Positions 58,501 to 64,000 of a DNA stretch of 64,000 bases are shown here, one piece after another. The stretch is from Datura wrightii (lineage: Eukaryota; Streptophyta; Magnoliopsida; Solanales; Solanaceae), in assembly GCA_035772735.1 (NCBI GenBank), contig JASDFA010000002.1, positions 37,530,501 through 37,594,500 of the forward strand, in the 5' to 3' direction. The translations under genes were made by a program, and so were the position numbers. Under the pieces are notes generated by a model, which worked only from the letters and a program-made list of their open reading frames with translations, was not told where the DNA came from and did no database searches. The stretch's first letter is position 1. The number at the start of each line of letters is the position of its first letter.

Positions 58501-59905
58501 ACCTAATCTGTTGCAGCAACTCATAAACTTGCTGTGATTTTGCCAACAATTGTTGCAGTTGCTGGACATTTTCAAATAAGTAACCTAATCTATTGCAGCA
58601 ACTCATAAACTTGTTGTGAATTTTCAAACAAGTTTTTTGAAGGGTGCCAACAACTGTTACACTTGCTGGACTTTTTCAAACAAGTAACCTAATCAGTTGC
58701 AGCAACTCATTAACTTGTTGTGAATTTTCAAACAAGTTGTTTGACAGGTGCCAATAACTGTTGGACTTGCTGGACTTTTTCAAACAAGTAACCTAATCTA
58801 TTGCAGCAACACATAAACTTGCTGTGAATTTTTGCAGCAACACATAAACTTGCTGTGAATTTTCAAAACAAGTTGTTTGACAGGTGCCAACAGTTGTTGC
58901 ACTTGCTGGACTTTTTCAAACAAGTAACCTAATCTATTGCGGCAACTCATAAACTTGCTCTGAATTTTCAAACAAGTTGTTTGACAGGTGAAAACAACTG
59001 TTGCACTTGTTGGACTTTTTCAAACAAGTAACCTAATCTGTTGCAGCAACTCATAAACTTGCTGTGAATTTTCAAAACAAGTTGTTTGACAGGTGCTAGC
59101 AACTTTTGTACTTGCTAGACTTTTTCAAACAAGTAACCTAATCTATTGCAGCAACTCATAAACTTGCTGGGAATTTTCAAACAAGTTGTTTGACAGGTGC
59201 CAACAACTATTGCACTTGTTGGAATTTTTTAAATCTGTTGCAGCAACTCATTAACTTGTTGTGAATTTTCAAAAAAGTTGTTTGACAGGTGGCAACAACT
59301 GTTGCACTTGCCGGACTTTGTCAAACAAGTAACCTAATCTGTTGCAGCAACTCATAAACTTGATGTGAATTTTCAAACAAGTTGTTTGATAGGTGCCAAC
59401 AGCTGTTGCACTTGCTGGACTTTTTCAAACAAGTAACCTAATCTGTTGCAGCAATTCATAAATTTGTTGTGAATTTTCAAACAAGTTGTTTGATAGGTGT
59501 CAGGAACTTTTGCACTTGCTGGACTTTTTCAAACAAGTAACCTAATATGTTGCAGCAACTCATAAACTTATTGTGAATTTTCAAACAAGTTGTTGATAGG
59601 TGCCGACAACTGTTGCACTTACTGGACTTTTTCAAACAAGTAACCTAATCTGTTGCAGCAACTCATAAACTTGCTGTGAATTTTCAAACAAGTTATTTGA
59701 CAGGTGCCAACAACTTTTGCACTTGCTGGACTTTTTCAAACAAGTAACCTAATCTGTTGCAGCAACTCATAAACTTGCTGTGAATTTTCAAACAAGTTGT
59801 TTGACAGGTGCCAACAATTGTTGCACTTGCTGGACATTTTCAAATAAGTAACCTAATCTGTTGCAGCAACTCATAAACTTGTTGTGAATTTTCAAACAAC
59901 TATTG
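55505..59905 (+). repeat. 104-bp minisatellite array with 12-monomer higher-order repeat
   Basis: About 42 tandem monomers of roughly 104 bp, each with AAACAAGTAACCTAATCTG, TTGCAGCAACTCATAAACTT, GAATTTTCAAACAAGTTG and a variable CAACAACTGTTGCACTTG. Marker CCGGACTTTGTC occurs only at 55559, 56796, 58065 and 59311, giving periods of 1237, 1269 and 1246 bp. Each period holds 12 monomers with the same ordered variants, including a shortened last monomer at 56716, 57970 and 59223. The array ends in the middle of the fourth higher-order copy. Frames inside, such as 56244-56456 and 57847-58086, are artefacts. Confidence 0.95.
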
Positions 59906-60360
59906 TAATTTGATCATGAATTGTGTGGATCAATCATATTTATTGTTAAATATAGTGAATTAAATATATTTTAAGGATTCAAAGCTACATTTAATAGCAA
60001 TCTTTAACAACGACATACTAATTTGATCATAATAGACGATCGATCGAGCAATTGTATGGGTAATCAACTTTAATCAAGTAATTTAATCATGAATTGCATG
60101 GATCAATCATATTTGTTGTTAAATATACCGAATTAAATGCATTTTAAGTATTCAAATCTAGATTTAATCATATTCTTTAACAATGACATTGTATAATTTG
60201 ATCATAATAGACGATCGATCGAGCAATTGTATTTATAATCAACTATAATCAAGTAATTTGATCATGAATAGCATGGATCAATCATATTTATTGTTAAATA
60301 TAGTGAATTGAAGGTAGTTTTAAGGATTTAAAGCTAAATTTAATAGTGAATTTAGTAAAA
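59906..60360 (+). repeat. 174-bp repeat, about 2.6 copies, with CGATCGATCG palindrome
   Basis: Copies start with (T)GATCATGAA at 59911, 60084 and 60259 (173 and 175 bp apart). Complete units contain CATAATAGACGATCGATCGA followed by GCAATTGTAT. AT-rich otherwise. No coding potential. Confidence 0.85.
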
Positions 60361-60379
60361 ATATTATCATAATAGCTAA

Positions 60380-61255
60380 AAATCTGTTGCAACAACTTAT
60401 AGACTTGTTAGACTTATTTCAGCAAGTATCATGACTTGTTGCAATAAGTTATGCACTTGTTGAGAATTTTCAAACAACTTAACCAACTTGCTGCAACAAC
60501 TGTTTTACCACATGACTTAATTGCTGGAATTTTCCAACAAGTAACACGACTTTTTTGAACAAGTTATGTAATTGTTGGGAAATCTCAGCAAGTATCATGA
60601 CTTGTTGAAATAAGTTATGTACTTTTTGAGAATTTTCAAACAACTTAACCAACTTGCTGCAACAACTGTTTTATCACATGACTTAATTGTTGGAATTTTT
60701 CAACAAGTAACACGACTTGTTTGAACAAGTTATATAGTTGTTGGGAAATCTCAGCAAGTATCATGACTTGTTGCAACAAATCATGTACTTGTTGAGAATT
60801 TTCAAACAACTTAACCAACTTTCTACAACAATTGTTTTACCACATGACTTAATTGCTGGAATTTTCCAACAAGTAACACGACTTGTTTTAACAAGTTATG
60901 TAGTGGTTGGAAAATCTCAGCAAGTATCATGACTTGTTGAAATAAGTTATGTACTTTTTGAGAATTTTCAAACAACTTAACCAACTTGCTGCAACAACTG
61001 TTTTACCACATGAATTAATTGCTGAAATTTTCCAACAAGTAACACGACTTGTTTGAACAAGTTATGTAGTTGTTGGGAAATCTCAGCAAGTATCATGACT
61101 TGTTGCAACAAGTCATGTACTTGTTGAGAATTTTCAAACATCTTAACCAACTTGCTGCAACAACTATTTTTCAACTTGGAAAATCTTAGCAAGTATCATG
61201 AATTGTTGCAACAAGTTATGTACTTGTTGTGAATTTTCAACAAGTTATAAAAAAC
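60380..61255 (+). repeat. 166-bp tandem repeat, alternating A/B forms
   Basis: The mark AGCAAGTATCATGACTTG occurs at about 60420, 60586, 60752, 60918 and 61084, exactly 166 bp apart, with a shortened last copy at 61188. Copies alternate between TTGCAA-type (1, 3, 5) and TTGAAATAAG-type (2, 4) after the mark, so the higher unit is a 332-bp dimer. The monomer differs from the 104-bp array but uses the same short words. Confidence 0.9.
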
Positions 61256-61470
61256 ACAAAATATACTGAAAATTAAAAAATATATATATTCACATAACTT
61301 CAAATAAATGATGTTCAGCCCACCTTAGGGCAAGTTGTTCAACAAAAAAACTTAAACATAAACAGTACCTTTAAAATATCCAACAAATTGTTCATCAAAC
61401 TTTTCAACTAAAGACAATCAGCTGCTCAATCACTTTATGGCACTAACTCCTTATCAACCACCCCTACAAC
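61256..61470 (-). other. 3' flank of Ulp1-like gene
   Basis: About 215 bp between repeat end and the Ulp1-like stop codon, A/T-rich, with TATATATATT at 61288-61300. A polyadenylation region is expected but no clear signal can be singled out. Confidence 0.35.
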
Positions 61471-63194
61471 CTATCTCCACCTCATCCGTTCAACAATATT
61501 ATCACATAGAAAATGCATCGAAATGTTGGTAATCAGATGCTCGATGAAGGCAAGTGAATAAGCACCGCATGCTGCCCCAGTTTCATTCTTAGGGAGATCC
61601 GTCTTTCGGTCATATATCCACTCTTTGTTGAGCAACTTGGGAGGCAAGTGATTGAACATTCCACTCTGTTTCAAGAACCTAGGCCATAATTCCAACACTG
61701 GCTGAATGTGTTGGAAGAACTCATCTTCTAGGCAGCAAGGAATGTTACAATTATAAATACTTATCACTCCATCATCGATCATGAATTCAAGAGCGACAAA
61801 ATGTTTCTTTTCGAGGGTCATCACAGTGAATATTCTTTTTTCCCCAATCCATGGGACACCTCCTGGGTAGGGTCTGACACCTTTGCAGTAATCAAGAAAG
61901 TAGTTAGTGAAATCATATTCATCAAGACGTTTTTTTAACTGGATAGCACCCGGCTTTAAACTCTCCTCACTCAACTTGTGGTACACATCTTTTATAAAGT
62001 TGTAGAAGTTGAGATCAGGATTATTCTATCGAATTATAGTGTTCGGGATAATATATATGTCTATTCTGTATTAGACATAATATTTCATCTATATACGACA
62101 AACAAAAAAAAGATAGTTAGTTACTTGTTGAAGCAGCTCAATAAATATATTGCAGCAGATGCAACAACTGTTTCATCTATTGCAGCAAATTCATTGAGTT
62201 GTTGCAACAAATGCAACAGTTGTTGCATCTGCTGCAACAACTCAATGAATTTGCTACAACAGATGCAACAGTTGTTGCATTTGCTGCAAAAGCTTAATAA
62301 AATGAAATGATTGCTTAATTGAATATAAATAGAAGTTGTAGAAACTTACCTAATCCTCCCACCACTTATCCATATTAGTCATGCACTCAAAGTCTTGATA
62401 ATTTAATTTATACATTGTGTACAGGATCTTGGTTGATCTCTTGAGCTTGATCATCTTCTAAATTTTCTTTTTCTTCTTATCATCTACATACTTATAAAAA
62501 TTTGCTGGTAGTCGCTCCGTTGGTTGATCAGCCATCGTCTTCAGTGTACCAGCAGCCTTTTTCTTTGCACTTGCCAATGCCCTAGAAATTTGATTTCTCC
62601 TCCTCTTCAAAGCAATAGAAGTAAAAGGCTCTGATATCCTTGAAGACGGGTAGATACCCCTCTTGGATATCAACTTGTTTATGGCAGCCTCCGTCACTCC
62701 TTGTGCTTCTATCAAAGCCTCAATCTTTGAAAGCAACATATTCATATTCTCATTACATTTGAGGCACTCACAAGCACAAGAAGGCACCTTTGAGGTACCA
62801 ACAGCTGAAGATCTACCCAACCTATATGGAGTACCTTCTTGACGTCAAACTTCCTCAGCAGCCGGAGTATATCTGCCACCAGCATCACCAACACCACCAG
62901 CATCACCAGTACCACCCCAGCATCAAGTGGAGTATATCCACCACCACAACTATGATGATCATCATCTGTTCTTGTTGCATCACCTGCTGCATAACTCGCT
63001 ACAACTTCATTAATTGCTTTGGAAACAGCATCATCCTTTTCCACCCCAGCCAAATTCCTTCTGATGGCCGTCACTCTGGCCAAATCTCTCTTTAACTTAT
63101 CAATTTTTTGGTCTGGGCAAGATTCCAAGGGCTCAAAATTACTATAAAATTGCATCTCCAACTCTTCTTTTGTTGGAACAATCCATGGGTTCAC
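61471..63194 (-). pseudogene. Ulp1/C48 cysteine protease-like gene of the MULE
   Basis: The gene reads right to left. Exon 63194-62742 starts NPWIVPTKEELEMQFYSNFE, then KLKRDLARVTAIRRN. A frameshift in a Gly/His-rich linker leads to CECLKCNENMNMLLSKIEAL, SKRGIYPSSRISEPF and KRRRNQISRALASA (62820-62458). After a probable intron (62450-61990) the catalytic exon 61986-61471 has PGGVPWIGEKRIF, KKHFVALEFMIDDGVISIYN and ETGAACGAYSLAFIEHL. The catalytic His (HFVALEF) and Cys (ACGAYSL) are present; the Asp of the family's VYDCN is Asn (IYNCN). SUMO-protease function is not implied: such MULE copies are of unknown role. Confidence 0.75.
62149..62288. repeat. inverted repeat inside probable Ulp1 intron
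   Basis: Arms centred near 62217: GCAGCAAATTCATTGAGTTG (62182-62201) pairs with CAACTCAATGAATTTGCT at 62236-62253, and the outer TTGCAGCAGATGCAACAACT pairs with the sequence near 62259-62288. The stem is about 60 bp with a few mismatches. Built of the element's GTTGCAACAA word. Confidence 0.75.
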
Positions 63195-63306
63195 AATCTA
63201 TGTGCCAAAAAAATATTAAAATAATGCAAAATAAAGAAAAACAAGTAATAAATTGCAACAACTGCTTAAGTTGCTCAAACAATTTATACATGAAGAATTT
63301 ATTGCA

Positions 63307-63400
63307 ACAACATCAAATCTTATTCCTCAAAACTAAATCTAGGAAAAACTTCTGATAACCCAAAATAGTAGCCCCTTGGAGCTTCTTTTTCATCAAGCTC
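63307..63400 (-). repeat. direct repeat 1, exon-like, repeated at 63906-64000
   Basis: This stretch and 63906-64000 match at about 80% by eye. On the minus strand both encode ESLMKxKLQG, LGY, FFLDL and RNKI followed by a stop at the same place. Retention of frame and stop in both copies suggests a duplicated coding end or exon of an upstream gene in the MULE. I do not recognise the protein. Confidence 0.6.
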
Positions 63401-63702
63401 TCCCCTAAGGAAAATTTACACGTTCGACTAACGGTCAACTTAGAGATAAATTGGCTCTCTATCGGAAGGTGCTGATTCATTAGGTTTGTATTGAACATTG
63501 ATGAACCAGCAACTTCCCATTGAAAGTCAGTTTATTTCCAAGAAAGTTGCTCAGAAATAAATCGACTTTCAATAGGAATCTGTTGGTTCATCAATCTTAA
63601 ATAGTAAACAAATGAATCAGCAACTCTCGATAGAGGAGTCAATTTATCTCTAAGTTGACCGACCGTCGAATACGTAATTTGTCATTAGGGGAGAGCTTGA
63701 TG
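63391..63702. repeat. 312-bp foldback (inverted repeat) element
   Basis: The left arm from 63391 (CATCAAGCTCTCCCCTAA) and right arm to 63702 (TTAGGGGAGAGCTTGATG) are reverse complements at their tips. They stay largely complementary along about 150 bp each: CGGTCAACTTAGAGATAAAT pairs with ATTTATCTCTAAGTTGACCG, and GAAAGTC...TTTATTTC with GAAATAAA...GACTTTC. The loop is about 16 bases (63539-63554). It encodes nothing recognisable. It could be a foldback/MITE-like insertion or a hairpin-RNA source. Confidence 0.85.
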
Positions 63703-63905
63703 CTAAAGATGAATTCAAGCGACTTCTAAAATTGATTAAACACAAGTCACCACCCAACAACTATGAACCTATTGTAACAGGTAACTAATTTGATGGACAA
63801 GGTCCAACAATTACAACAGTTGTTGCAACAGATTAATAGTTGTTGTGGCAACAGATTAAGAGTTGTTGTTGCAACAAGTCCACAAGTAGAAATTCTTGCA
63901 ATAAA
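63703..63905. other. spacer with TTGCAACAA repeats
   Basis: About 200 bp between the foldback and the second direct repeat. Bases 63770-63870 carry CAACAGTTGTTGCAACAG-type words. No coding signal. Confidence 0.5.
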
Positions 63906-64000
63906 ATCATATCTTATTCCTAGAAATTAAATCTAGGAAGAAATTGTGATAACCCAAACTATTAGGCCCTTGGAGCTTCATTTTCATCAAGCTCTCAAGC
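63906..64000 (-). repeat. direct repeat 2, exon-like, runs off the window
   Basis: Second copy of the block at 63307-63400. The window ends in CATCAAGCTCTCAAGC, whose start matches the tip of the left foldback arm, so a second foldback or the original junction may begin just outside. Minus-strand reading is ESLMKMKLQGPNSLGYHN then FFLDLISRNKI and stop. Confidence 0.55.

Larger units (their letters stand above)
51896..64000. mobile_element. Mutator-like element with transposase, satellite core and Ulp1-like gene
   Basis: A + strand MURA-type transposase (53096-55358) and a minus-strand Ulp1/C48 protease-like gene (61471-63194) converge on a tandem-repeat core (55505-61250). The word TTGTTGCAAC and close variants pervade all non-coding parts (52245-53000, 55505-59905, 60380-61250, 62130-62300, 63770-63870), which argues that the segment is one element. 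MULEs carrying Ulp1-like genes are known in plants (Kaonashi/KI-MULE group). The right end is outside the window and the left end is not resolved. Confidence 0.65.

Noticed and set aside
55505..61255. CRISPR array
   Set aside because: Monomers are contiguous with no unique spacers, and the context is a plant transposon.
61471..61986. Host SUMO-protease gene
   Set aside because: The copy lies in a MULE, has Asn for the catalytic Asp, an upstream frameshift and repeat-filled surroundings; it resembles transposon-borne Ulp1-like genes.

Overview
This is plant nuclear DNA made almost entirely of nested, decayed transposable elements. I see no intact host gene, rRNA, tRNA or CRISPR array. The repeat families point to Solanaceae: Athila-type Ty3/gypsy elements with a 'putative plant transposon protein' ORF (PF20167-like) in the 3' position, Tekay/Del chromoviruses with LTRs over 2 kb, and a Mutator-like element carrying an Ulp1-like protease. 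A large-genome genus such as Capsicum or Solanum is likely. The assignment rests on remembered families, not a database search.

Layout, left half. The oldest layer is a + strand Athila element (A), from before base 1 to 38607. Its pol (2779-4920), 3' ORF (6072-6392 and 8745-10420) and 3' LTR (24206-25305 plus 38138-38607) are split by later insertions. These are chromovirus T1 (minus strand; leader and 5' LTR at 1-2778), solo chromovirus LTR S1 (6393-8739, TSD ATTAA), minus-strand Athila B (11299-23703) and solo LTR S3 (25306-38132, TSD CAATC). B itself carries solo LTR S2 (15778-18346, TSD ACTGA) and a non-autonomous hAT element (21927-23598, TSD CCTGCACA). S3 is split by Athila C (26269-36946). 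B and C keep gag and the 3' ORF but lack reverse transcriptase and integrase.

Layout, middle. At 38608-39240 there is a PBS and LTR fragment of another retroelement. Next is a minus-strand L1-type LINE (about 39250-51300), cut in its endonuclease by chromovirus D (39515-48861). D has both LTRs and all domains (gag, PR, RT, RH, INT, chromodomain-like tail) but about 20 stops and several frameshifts. Its LTRs share a 976-bp tract with 4 mismatches inside sequence that is otherwise 10-13% diverged, which looks like gene conversion.

Layout, right. From about 51.9 kb to the window end is a large Mutator-like element. A + strand MURA-type transposase (53096-55358) converges on a minus-strand Ulp1/C48 protease-like gene (61471-63194). 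Between them lies 4.4 kb of a 104-bp minisatellite organised as a 12-monomer higher-order repeat of about 1.25 kb (3.5 copies), then a 174-bp repeat and a 166-bp alternating A/B dimeric repeat. A 312-bp foldback hairpin sits at 63391-63702. The word TTGTTGCAACAA and variants run through the whole element.

How it fits together: no element here looks able to move by itself. Most premature stops in D and in the transposase are TAG where the family has CAG, as expected from long-term cytosine methylation and deamination. The most unusual items are the higher-order satellite inside a MULE, the LTR conversion tract, and clusters of short GC-rich motifs at one fixed position in every LTR family and again upstream of the Athila 3' ORF.
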